This document shows, one piece after another, positions 46,709 through 53,860 of a stretch of 64,000 nt of DNA. Each line of letters opens with the position of its first letter. Within the stretch, counting starts at the first letter, position 1. The position numbers and the translations under genes are program-made. Below the pieces are notes generated by a model that was given only the letters and a program-made list of their open reading frames with translations, made no database searches and was not told the origin of the DNA. Source of the stretch: a bacterium (lineage in GTDB: Bacteria > Oederibacteriota > JAAXVQ01 > JAUVAV01); assembly GCA_021108215.1 (NCBI GenBank), contig JAIORK010000018.1:1-64000 (forward strand), given 5' to 3'.

Positions 46709-46760
46709 GATAGTGGTTGCGTGACTACTATAGTTTTCTTTATTATAACCACTATAGTTT
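46709..46760 (+). promoter_or_regulatory. dyad and direct repeats upstream of the tandem XRE genes
   Basis: ATAGTGGTT (46710-46718) is the complement of AACCACTAT (46747-46755), and ACTATAGTTT occurs twice (46727-46736 and 46751-46760), 24 bases apart. Repeats of this kind are typical operators for small XRE regulators. They lie 37-88 bases before the ATG at 46797. Confidence 0.5.
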
Positions 46761-46796
46761 GTAGATCATAAGTATCATTTTGAGCATACTTTGTCC

Positions 46797-47012
46797 ATGA
46801 AAAAAGATCAGATATCCATCAAGTTCGGTGAGAAAGTCCGCAAAGTACGGATCAAGAAAGGTCTGTCTCAAGAGAAATTGGCCGAGCTGGCTGATTTACA
46901 TCGAAATTACATCGGTATGATAGAGCGTGCAGAGAGAAATGTTACATTGATGAATGCTGCGAAAATTGCGAAAGCACTAAAACTCCGGGTTCGCGATTTA
47001 ATCGACAAGTGA
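46797..47012 (+). CDS. XRE-family regulator 1
   Basis: 71 residues, a single helix-turn-helix (KFGEKVRKVRIKKGLSQEKLAELADLHRNYIGMIERAERNVTLMNAAKIAKAL), like phage or restriction-modification controller proteins. No Shine-Dalgarno sequence precedes the ATG at 46797, which may mean a leaderless or poorly translated message. It is closely related to the next gene (about half the residues identical); the two starts lie 230 bases apart with a 14-base gap. Probably an autoregulator acting on the repeats upstream. Confidence 0.75.
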   Translation: MKKDQISIKFGEKVRKVRIKKGLSQEKLAELADLHRNYIGMIERAERNVTLMNAAKIAKALKLRVRDLIDK

Positions 47013-47026
47013 TTTCTACTTTATCC

Positions 47027-47242
47027 ATGAAAAAAGCACCCATCCTCAAAAAATTTGGGGCAAAGCTACGCAAAGAACGCCTCAAACGCGGCTTGTCCCA
47101 GGAAAAACTCGCCGAACTGGCGGATGTTCACAGGACGTATGTTGGCATGCTCGAAAGAGCGGAGAAAAATATTACGTTGAAGAATATCGAAAAAATCGCC
47201 AAGGCGTTGAAGATGAGCCTATCGCAGTTGGTGAAGCTGTGA
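47027..47242 (+). CDS. XRE-family regulator 2 (tandem copy)
   Basis: 71 residues, start MKKAPILKKFGAKLRKERLK, with SQEKLAELADVHRTYVGMLERAEKNITLKNIEKIAKALKM. It is a diverged tandem duplicate of the preceding gene. The ATG at 47027 also lacks a Shine-Dalgarno sequence. The pair is convergent with the deaminase operon (47289-48876), which it might control, though no sites were found there. Confidence 0.75.
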   Translation: MKKAPILKKFGAKLRKERLKRGLSQEKLAELADVHRTYVGMLERAEKNITLKNIEKIAKALKMSLSQLVKL

Positions 47243-47288
47243 AGCAACATCATACCTATTTGGTATCCCCAAAAACCACCACTTCCGT

Positions 47289-47465
47289 TTAGCTCTTACT
47301 TTGCGTTACTTTCCCACTTTTTTTATTAATAAACTCACCTGAACTTGCTGTAGTTGATGTAATCTTTATAGATTGCTTCCATTCTGGCCATTTTTGTACG
47401 GTTGTACTATTCGCAGCAGCTACCTTCCAAAACGCTTTATAAGAAACATTTTCTTTTTTATCCAT
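47289..47465 (-). CDS. small protein overlapping the anti-phage deaminase gene, 58 aa
   Basis: Below the usual size cut-off but well supported. It starts at ATG 47465, eight bases before the end of the deaminase gene (shared ATGGATAA), with the strong ribosome-binding site AAGGGAGGG seven bases upstream. The product begins MDKKENVSYKAFWKVAAANS and continues TTVQKWPEWKQSIKI before a Ser/Thr/Lys-rich tail. The A..S..VxxWPEWK core is reminiscent of short uncharacterised proteins I associate with defence-type operons, but this is memory, not a search. Translational coupling implies a role with the deaminase, as a regulator, inhibitor or subunit. Confidence 0.65.
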   Translation of the reverse strand: MDKKENVSYKAFWKVAAANSTTVQKWPEWKQSIKITSTTASSGEFINKKSGKVTQSKS

Positions 47466-48876
47466 TTCTAAGCCCTCCCTTTATTTCAGCACCAATAGAA
47501 ATTTCCTTTTCTAAATATGAAAAACCCAATAAAGGAAATCTAAAAATAGCGTCCCGCTCACACCAAGAAATTTTTCTATCAGTTTTTTTTCTTACAACAC
47601 TAATTCCGTTACTCATCTGCAAAGAAAATAAATCAATAAAACGTCGCGGTCCAACTCCAATAAACGGTTGAAAGACTACCTTTGTTGCCTTTTGTTTATA
47701 TTTAGTATCAAATGAGATAGCATCGCCATGCAACTCCAAAGCTTTACTTTTTGGATACGGCTCAATAAACACTACTCTTTTTATACCCGAAGCAACAATA
47801 TGTTTTGCACAGTTATGACAAGGAAAGGTTGTTGAATATAGTGTACCACCACAGGAGCTAACTCCTATTCTAGCACATGCTAATAGTGCTTCCATCTCTG
47901 CATGCACTGCTCTTCCATACTCAGTTATATCAAATAATCCTGTCTTTTTCAATTTTAGTTTCGCTTCTTCTGTTTTTGGCATGTTTAATTCTGTAAGTAT
48001 TTTGTCTGCTATTTTGTTTTGTTCTTCTTTATTAGAATCATATCCTAATTGATAATCTCTTTTGTCATTTTGATCATTTGCCCAATATAGTCCTCCGCCT
48101 TTTTTGGGCACATCATTACAGCCTGTAGATATTATTTCACCATTCCCAGAAGTAATTACCGCCCCCACTTGTCTTGAAAGATCACCCGACCTAAATGATG
48201 CCGAAAACGCAAGAAACATTGCAAACTCATCTTTCGTTGGAGTAAAATAGGGATATCCGAAAATTAGATCAAAAAATTTTTTAACATCTTCTTTCCAGTT
48301 TTTTTTATCGACATCAAAAAAAACATCTGATATATAAAAAGCATCACGAGTATGCTGTCCATAAGCATTCTTCTCTTCTTCATCTCTATTTATAAGTTTT
48401 CTTGCGTTTGCATTTGACATGTTTTTTTGGTGTACTAAATATTTTAGTCTTTCAGTTTGTGAACTCGAAAACCCCATAAGAAAAAAACCCTTACCATATA
48501 CCGTCCTCAGCAATTGAATTTCCTCGGGATGCTTGAGTGATTTAAAAATATAGACTTGGTTTTGTTTTGGCTGTGGAACTTTCCTGATTTCTTGAATCTT
48601 AATTATCGAATATCTTGCAAGAATATCAGCTTGTTTTGTTTGTTGACGAATTTCATTACCAGCAGTCATGCTTGTATTAATCCGAGTATATTCTGACGAT
48701 TTACTAATTTTAGGATTAAACTTCGGAATATTCTGAATAAGCTGGCTTAATTTAATTAAATGTGTTTTATATCCATATTTATTTAAGTAATCCTTGAGTA
48801 ATGTACATATATAATCCAAGTCCACTCCTACAGGTGCAACTAAGCCAAGAAATATTTCTGAATTATATTTTGTCAT
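47458..48876 (-). CDS. avcD: anti-phage dCTP deaminase (AvcD/DCD type)
   Basis: 472 residues. The N-terminal P-loop-kinase-like part has a degenerate nucleotide loop (GLVAPVGVDLD, about 11-21) and FLMGFSSSQTERLKYL. The C-terminal cytidine/deoxycytidylate deaminase domain contains GDLSRQVGAVI (about 231), the zinc and catalytic motif HAE (325-327) and PCHNCAKH (352-359). This two-domain layout is that of anti-phage DCD/AvcD proteins, which deplete dCTP during infection. In known avcID loci the enzyme is silenced by a small RNA, AvcI, encoded next to it. The gene is AT-rich against its neighbours, fitting horizontal transfer, and overlaps a 58-codon gene at its 3' end. Confidence 0.85.
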   Translation of the reverse strand: MTKYNSEIFLGLVAPVGVDLDYICTLLKDYLNKYGYKTHLIKLSQLIQNIPKFNPKISKSSEYTRINTSMTAGNEIRQQTKQADILARYSIIKIQEIRKVPQPKQNQVYIFKSLKHPEEIQLLRTVYGKGFFLMGFSSSQTERLKYLVHQKNMSNANARKLINRDEEEKNAYGQHTRDAFYISDVFFDVDKKNWKEDVKKFFDLIFGYPYFTPTKDEFAMFLAFSASFRSGDLSRQVGAVITSGNGEIISTGCNDVPKKGGGLYWANDQNDKRDYQLGYDSNKEEQNKIADKILTELNMPKTEEAKLKLKKTGLFDITEYGRAVHAEMEALLACARIGVSSCGGTLYSTTFPCHNCAKHIVASGIKRVVFIEPYPKSKALELHGDAISFDTKYKQKATKVVFQPFIGVGPRRFIDLFSLQMSNGISVVRKKTDRKISWCERDAIFRFPLLGFSYLEKEISIGAEIKGGLRNG

Positions 48877-49096
48877 ATTTTAATCCTCTGCAAGTTATTT
48901 GCTATATTTTTAGACTCTGGCAAGCGTATTTTATTGCATTATTTATTTCCCTTTTTCAATTCTTCAACTTAATCTGTCTCCTGACTGGATAGAGTATACT
49001 CGGGGCTGGAGCCAGGTTAAAGCCCTCACCCATTCACCCACTGATATTTGTTGCTTGGCGCTGAAATCATTTTCCTACGCCAATATTTTTTGAATA
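48877..49096 (-). other. 220-bp region upstream of the deaminase gene
   Basis: Holds the promoter of the deaminase gene and is a possible site for an AvcI-like small RNA. A self-complementary GAGTATACTC occurs at 48990-48999, and the AT-rich stretch 48890-48960 could hold promoter boxes, but none is clear. No reading frame of interest was found here. Confidence 0.3.
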
Positions 49097-50248
49097 CTAC
49101 ATATTTCCTGTTCGGTAATATTCCAACGCTTGTTTCCAGGGCAACACATCGATGTCTCCCGCTTTCTTCCTGCGACTATCTGATAATGACGCAACGACCA
49201 GCCTGACTTTTGGAAATTGTTTCTTGAATTGACGGACTGCGGACTGTTGGATCTCACTTTTACCTGATTTTAATTCAATCGCCAAAATGGGTCCCCTGCC
49301 GGATGAGACCATGATATCAATTTCCTGATCACGATTACGCCAAAATGAAAACTGGTGCTCCAATCCTGCATAGTTCCGTATTTTTATCAATTCATTGATA
49401 AACCACGTTTCATAAATAAAACCAAGTTCTGTTGGTGTTATTGGATCAGAAAGGCGGTTTTGAATCGCCCGTACAACGCCTGTATCAAAGAAATAAAACT
49501 TGGGTCGTGCTTTTTTTCTTTCACTGTGATTCCAGGGCCATAGGTAGAATCCAATTAATGTATCCTCAAGAATTTGAAAATACTCTTTGACTGTGCTCAT
49601 CGGTACGGAACACTCTCGGGATATATTTGCAAATTCTATCACCTGGCCATTGCTTTGTGCTGCAACTGAAAGAAACCGATTAAATGCTCCGGCATTTCGT
49701 GTGAGTGCTTCCGCCTGAATTTCTTCACGTATATAAGTCGTGATATAACTTTTTAAATGTTCTTTGACCAGCTTTGTTTTGTTTTCTATTAAGAATCCTG
49801 ATATTTTGGGCAATGTGCCAAAAGCAAGTGCCTGCTTTATATTAAAATGGCTTTTCATTTCACTGCTGGATAGTGGATGTAATTTCATGTCCAGTGCTCG
49901 CCCACCCAGTAAATTGGCACCACCGCGTTTTAATTTACGCGCACTTGATCCGGAGAGGATAAAGCAGTGACCTAGGCTATCAATTGCTTTTTGGACATAA
50001 TTTAATAGAACCGGCGCTTTCTGAATTTCATCAACAATGATTAATGAACCCTTTGGCAGAGCACTCAGTTCATTCCAGAAATCTTTTGGATTGGTTTTAT
50101 ACTGGAGTTCCAAGTCAGGATCAAGCAGATCAATATACGCATCTGCTTTCAACTTTTTCAATAAAGTTGTTTTGCCTGTCATGCGGGGCCCAAACAGAAA
50201 TAAAGAAGTTTCTATTTGATCAAGCTTCAATTCCCGGGAAAATAGCAT
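49097..50248 (-). CDS. AAA ATPase with DUF4143 nuclease-like C-terminal domain (1)
   Basis: 383 residues. Walker A FGPRMTGKTT (about 19-28), Walker B IIVDEIQKAP (about 70-79), arginine-finger region SSARKLKRGGANLLGGRA; then a winged-helix segment (ECSVPMSTVKEYFQILEDTLIGFYLWPW) and a C-terminal PD-(D/E)xK-like part (IDIMVSSGRGPILAIELKSGKS). The family (COG1373) is widespread in multiple copies, with unclear function. The ATG at 50248 follows AGAGG. Two tandem 28-bp dyads lie directly upstream, pointing to autoregulation as in toxin-antitoxin units. Confidence 0.85.
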   Translation of the reverse strand: MLFSRELKLDQIETSLFLFGPRMTGKTTLLKKLKADAYIDLLDPDLELQYKTNPKDFWNELSALPKGSLIIVDEIQKAPVLLNYVQKAIDSLGHCFILSGSSARKLKRGGANLLGGRALDMKLHPLSSSEMKSHFNIKQALAFGTLPKISGFLIENKTKLVKEHLKSYITTYIREEIQAEALTRNAGAFNRFLSVAAQSNGQVIEFANISRECSVPMSTVKEYFQILEDTLIGFYLWPWNHSERKKARPKFYFFDTGVVRAIQNRLSDPITPTELGFIYETWFINELIKIRNYAGLEHQFSFWRNRDQEIDIMVSSGRGPILAIELKSGKSEIQQSAVRQFKKQFPKVRLVVASLSDSRRKKAGDIDVLPWKQALEYYRTGNM

Positions 50249-50261
50249 TTTCAACCTCTTT

Positions 50262-50320
50262 CACAAATAACATCAAGTTGTTATTTGTGAATCAAATATA
50301 ACATATAGATGTTATTTGTG
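50262..50320 (-). promoter_or_regulatory. two tandem 28-bp dyads upstream of the first DUF4143 gene
   Basis: Proximal site 50262-50289: perfect dyad CACAAATAACA..TGTTATTTGTG with a six-base centre. Distal site 50293-50320: imperfect version of the same. The period is 31 bases, three helical turns. TTTACA..TTATAT with a 17-base spacer lies within the same stretch on the minus strand, so occupancy would block transcription. The matching pair for the second DUF4143 gene has a 32-base period. Confidence 0.7.
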
Positions 50321-50407
50321 TAAACGGTTTTTTTAATTGGTGCCGAGTTCAAATGTTCAAATAACGTCACCCGGCCTTCTATTGTCTTCCCAGGACACCC
50401 TGCTAGT

Positions 50408-51385
50408 TTATTCTATCCCCATACCTTTGGGTTCGGGCACCTCGCCCGTGCCGCTATCATGCTCTGTTTGATAATTGAGAAATAGCTCTAGCCTATTACG
50501 AACCGGCTCCCGGGTCGTTTGGTACAGTGTCAGCAGATGCCTGTCATGATCCCACTTTCTCAAATCCAAAATCATATCTTCCACCTGTGAGGATGACACA
50601 TGCTGCTTGATGTAATTGAGATTTTCAAAAGGTGCTGATTTATCCCCTTTTGAGTGGATTAATAAAATCGGTTTTTTAATCAGGGATAATTTGGCTTTAA
50701 CTTTTTTCATGCCTAGTTTCATGCTGTGTATCTGCTTCATAAAATGCTTTCCTTCAAAGCCGATTCTGTCTGCGCCATCACGATTCTCAGGCACAACCGC
50801 TTCCAGCTCATCCACGAACCATGATATAACTCTGGTAAGATACGCCCGCCAATCATGCAGTAACCCGATTTCAAACAGATTATTTAGAAATACCGGCGCA
50901 GCGATACAAACCAGCGCTTTTATCTTGTCATTGTCTGCATACGCACTTGCCAGATCCAATGTCAATAACCCTCCCAAAGACAAACCAATAACTGTAATTT
51001 CTTCGTATTGCGTCAATAATGTGGTTAATTCATCCTCGCTTTTTTTAAACCACTGTGTGTAATAAGAATTTTTAAACCTGTCTTCTGTTCCTCCGTGACC
51101 AGCCAGCAAGGGTACAAAGACATCAAATTCTTTGGAAAAATAATCAGCATAGGCGCGAAAATCATTGGGGGATGATCCAAAACTATGTAAAAAAAGAATC
51201 GCTTTACCATGATTGTTCTTGATTGCAATTGGACTTACTTTGGGGGACAACCATTCCTGAACCGGGGTCCCTTCATACCGCTGCGGTTCTTTATATAAAA
51301 AAGTTGTTTCATTGATCAGATAATTAAGCCCCAGGATCATCATCAAAGCGATCGCGACGAAACTGATTTTTCGCAAAATCACCAT
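50408..51385 (-). CDS. alpha/beta-hydrolase (carboxylesterase-like), membrane-anchored
   Basis: 325 residues. An N-terminal membrane segment or uncleaved signal (about 7-25) is followed by FLHSFGSSPNDF (oxyanion region), the nucleophile elbow GLSLGG (Ser about 134), PILLIHSKGDKSAP (acid) and WDHDRHLL (His). It is like bacterial monoglyceride lipase/carboxylesterase Est30-type enzymes that hydrolyse short esters at the membrane. The ATG follows GGAAGGAG. No metabolic context is available from neighbours. Confidence 0.85.
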   Translation of the reverse strand: MVILRKISFVAIALMMILGLNYLINETTFLYKEPQRYEGTPVQEWLSPKVSPIAIKNNHGKAILFLHSFGSSPNDFRAYADYFSKEFDVFVPLLAGHGGTEDRFKNSYYTQWFKKSEDELTTLLTQYEEITVIGLSLGGLLTLDLASAYADNDKIKALVCIAAPVFLNNLFEIGLLHDWRAYLTRVISWFVDELEAVVPENRDGADRIGFEGKHFMKQIHSMKLGMKKVKAKLSLIKKPILLIHSKGDKSAPFENLNYIKQHVSSSQVEDMILDLRKWDHDRHLLTLYQTTREPVRNRLELFLNYQTEHDSGTGEVPEPKGMGIE

Positions 51386-51442
51386 TTGCTCTCCTTCCGA
51401 ACTCTTTCTGTTCCAAAATCATTGGGCAAACATATCCTGACG

Positions 51443-51468
51443 ACGGGCAAACACATAGGTTTGCCCGT
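51443..51468. repeat. 26-bp palindromic repeat
   Basis: ACGGGCAAAC pairs with GTTTGCCCGT around a short centre. It lies between the hydrolase gene and the secreted beta-helix gene and is similar in shape to the other short palindromes in this window. Confidence 0.55.
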
Positions 51469-51495
51469 ACGATTGACAAATATATATATTTTCCC

Positions 51496-53322
51496 CTACC
51501 TGACAACTACCTTTAGAATTTCTCTCACCTCACCATCAATCATAATCTTAGCGATGTAGAGGCCCGGTGCGACATCGGCGCACTGCCAGATCACAACCTG
51601 CCCGTTCCCCGCCAAAAAATTTTCTTTCAAACTGGCAATCCGCTCTCCGGTGATGTTGTACAGATCAATCTGGATAGGTGCGGCTTTTTTGAGGTGCATC
51701 AGAAAGCGCACTTCATCTGTCGCCGGGTTGGGATAGGCCAGAGCATTTTTCCAGTTGAGATCCACATCCGCCAAAACATTTTCAATCATGGTGGGTGTCC
51801 GGGTCACTGTAATCGTGAAGGTTAGACTGATGGTCACCGTTGGGGTGATGGTTGATGTTGATGTCGCAGACGCAATGACGGTTTCAGTAGCACTCGGTGT
51901 TATGGTAGGCGTTGGTGTGATCGTAGAACTGGGTGTCATACTTGCAGTGATCGTGGATGTTGGTGTCCAGGTCAGGGTAGGTGTTGCTGTGGAAACATCT
52001 TCTGTTTCATCAGCACCAACATCCCAGCTGCCTGTGCGTGTCTGTCTATCCATATCATCACTAAAGGGCCAATTGGGATCACTACTGAGATCATCACCAT
52101 TATCCTTAGCCAGTGTATCAAATGGATTCAAGTGAAAGTCTAAATTACCGGGATCATTTTCTTCTACAAAATAAGCTCTGCCGGTTAGAGGATTAAGCCC
52201 CGGCGCATCGCCGGCTATATCTGAAACATTGCTGGTAGAACTTGCATCAAAAGATCCTGAATACCCATCTGTACAAAGTTGCGTAATATTATTTTTCGCT
52301 ATAACAATACCATTCATCTGTTCAACACCAACTTTACAGTCATAGATGGTGTTATTATAAATATAAACATTATAACCACTGTCATTGACAAGTATTCCGC
52401 CTCCTGATGTACTGTTGGTAACATTAAAAGCATATATAATATTATTCCAAATATAGCCATTGCCCGATATGTTGGCGTTAAATTCAATACCATAATAATC
52501 TCCCATTAAACCATTACCACTACCTTTGATAATACATTGGGTTGCTTTGAAATCACAGGCAACCACACTGGTATCAAAATATAGACCTACCCTGCCTGCT
52601 GCACCTGGATTATTCGAAAACAGTTGAAGACCTTCAACTTGAAAATATGCATCCCGCAAAGTAAGCGGTCTGCTACCGGTTACCTCAATGCGATAACCAC
52701 TTGTTGTCCATTTTCCCTGATGACGCTGGCTAACACCGACTTCACTGGGTAGATAGGGTGTATAAATCTTAATCCGATGTGATGCATCTGAGGTCCAACT
52801 CATCCAGGTCGTCGGTGAGGTATCCACGGCATCGTTATAACAAGCAACATAGAAATTTTCATCATTGCTCACCAAATTACGGTTACCAACATCAAAATTC
52901 ACCAACCCCGCATCAATGCCTGTATTCTCTGTGCCATTCCTTAATAAGGCAAGCGTGATATATGCGCGGAAAATCGACCAATCCTGCGTGGCACCGGCAT
53001 CACCGGGTATCGCGCCTGCGGCATCCCGCACAGTATATTCTGTATCCGAAGTCCTGCCGTGAATAAACACAATTGCATCCGGCGTGGTATCGCCGGTGGT
53101 ATCGTATTGGATGACATCTCCCACACCCACATTGTCCGGCACGGCCTGGTTAAAGGTTGCGGTACCCGAGCCAATCGATATGGTATTGCTGTCCGCTGTT
53201 CCGGTATCCAACGCGGTTGTATTGCCGGGACCGACGGAACGATAAATAGGTGCAGCGGACAGCAAGGCCGGATGGGCAAGTGCCAGCAAACAGAAAATTA
53301 TTTTTAGCTTGAACATTCTCAT
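51496..53322 (-). CDS. secreted beta-helix protein with C-terminal Por/FlgD-like domain
   Basis: 608 residues. Signal peptide (MRMFKLK.. to about ALLSAA), a beta-rich N-terminal section (residues 25-160), a beta-helix core with GNGLMGDYYGIEFNAN, IYAFNVTNS, YNVYIYNNTIYDC and NNITQ (about 230-350), the GADE terminal motif common in polysaccharide-degrading or binding helices (SWDVGADETED), a Thr-rich linker (about 450-520), and the YPNPATDEV..YNITGERIASL..WQCADVAPGLYIAKI domain. The ATG at 53322 follows AAAGGA. Surface adhesin or polysaccharide-binding function is inferred only. Confidence 0.8.
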   Translation of the reverse strand: MRMFKLKIIFCLLALAHPALLSAAPIYRSVGPGNTTALDTGTADSNTISIGSGTATFNQAVPDNVGVGDVIQYDTTGDTTPDAIVFIHGRTSDTEYTVRDAAGAIPGDAGATQDWSIFRAYITLALLRNGTENTGIDAGLVNFDVGNRNLVSNDENFYVACYNDAVDTSPTTWMSWTSDASHRIKIYTPYLPSEVGVSQRHQGKWTTSGYRIEVTGSRPLTLRDAYFQVEGLQLFSNNPGAAGRVGLYFDTSVVACDFKATQCIIKGSGNGLMGDYYGIEFNANISGNGYIWNNIIYAFNVTNSTSGGGILVNDSGYNVYIYNNTIYDCKVGVEQMNGIVIAKNNITQLCTDGYSGSFDASSTSNVSDIAGDAPGLNPLTGRAYFVEENDPGNLDFHLNPFDTLAKDNGDDLSSDPNWPFSDDMDRQTRTGSWDVGADETEDVSTATPTLTWTPTSTITASMTPSSTITPTPTITPSATETVIASATSTSTITPTVTISLTFTITVTRTPTMIENVLADVDLNWKNALAYPNPATDEVRFLMHLKKAAPIQIDLYNITGERIASLKENFLAGNGQVVIWQCADVAPGLYIAKIMIDGEVREILKVVVR

Positions 53323-53399
53323 GACAGATCCTTTCTCTTGCATTTGTAAATACGAAGGACATAGTTGACGAGAAAACGTCCACCGCTTCTTTGCCGAAT

Positions 53400-53795
53400 T
53401 TTCTCATAGGTATATGCAATTGATTATGCCGTCTGAACAGTGAATATTTCAAGTGGAAAAAGCGGCAAGGCTATTCCCCGCCGAGGCACCCTATTCCATA
53501 CTGTCCAAACAACGAAATCACAGGACCGCCAAAAAACACGGAAAATCCTTGGGAATATAGTCAAAGACATAAAAGCAAAGAATGCTACAAGCATAAAATG
53601 CGTCTCACCACAAAAACAGGCTTTGCGCCCCAAAAAGAGATGATGGTTATCTCTTTATCCCGCTCCGCAGAACACCCCGGGCTTGCCCGGGGATGAATGC
53701 GTCATAACGCTTCGCGGGATGTCGCCTGCCAAATTGGAGTACGACGCAAGGTCAAAAGGGGTGCCACGGGCTTGCCCGTGGGGCTCCATGTTGTC
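53400..53795. repeat. intergenic repeats and hairpins
   Basis: A degraded CACGGAG-type element (CACAGGACCGCC..AAACACGG at about 53518-53548, and CTCACCACA near 53604-53613) is followed by two hairpins, CCCCGGGCTTGCCCGGGG (53675-53692) and CCACGGGCTTGCCCGTGG (53764-53781). No gene is seen in this 450-bp gap, and the open frames in it are built from repeats. Confidence 0.5.
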
Positions 53796-53858
53796 TGACT
53801 ATTTTGCAGTGTACTTTAAAAAAGTCTTGACTAATTTTCAGTTTAATTTAAAATAGTC
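53796..53858 (+). promoter_or_regulatory. promoter and two tandem dyads upstream of the second DUF4143 gene
   Basis: Two related 31-bp units, 53796-53826 and 53828-53858, repeat with a 32-base period. Each starts TGACTA and ends A(A)AGTC or ATAGTC, so each has a dyad GACTA(A)TTTT..AAAATAGTC. The second unit contains TTGACT (53827-53832), a 16-base spacer and TAAAAT (53849-53854). Transcription would then begin about at the ATG (53861), which has no Shine-Dalgarno sequence, so the message is probably leaderless. Confidence 0.65.
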
Positions 53859-53860
53859 AC

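Noticed and set aside
53380-53420. ATAGGTATATG near the beta-helix gene at 51496, considered as a third copy of the upstream element of the first two genes
   Set aside because: It matches at only about ten bases, is on the wrong strand relative to the gene and at a different distance.
53440-53643. Plus-strand 67-codon frame in the gap before the second DUF4143 gene
   Set aside because: It reads through a degraded repeat element; the translation is Arg/Lys/Gln-rich and has no start signal.
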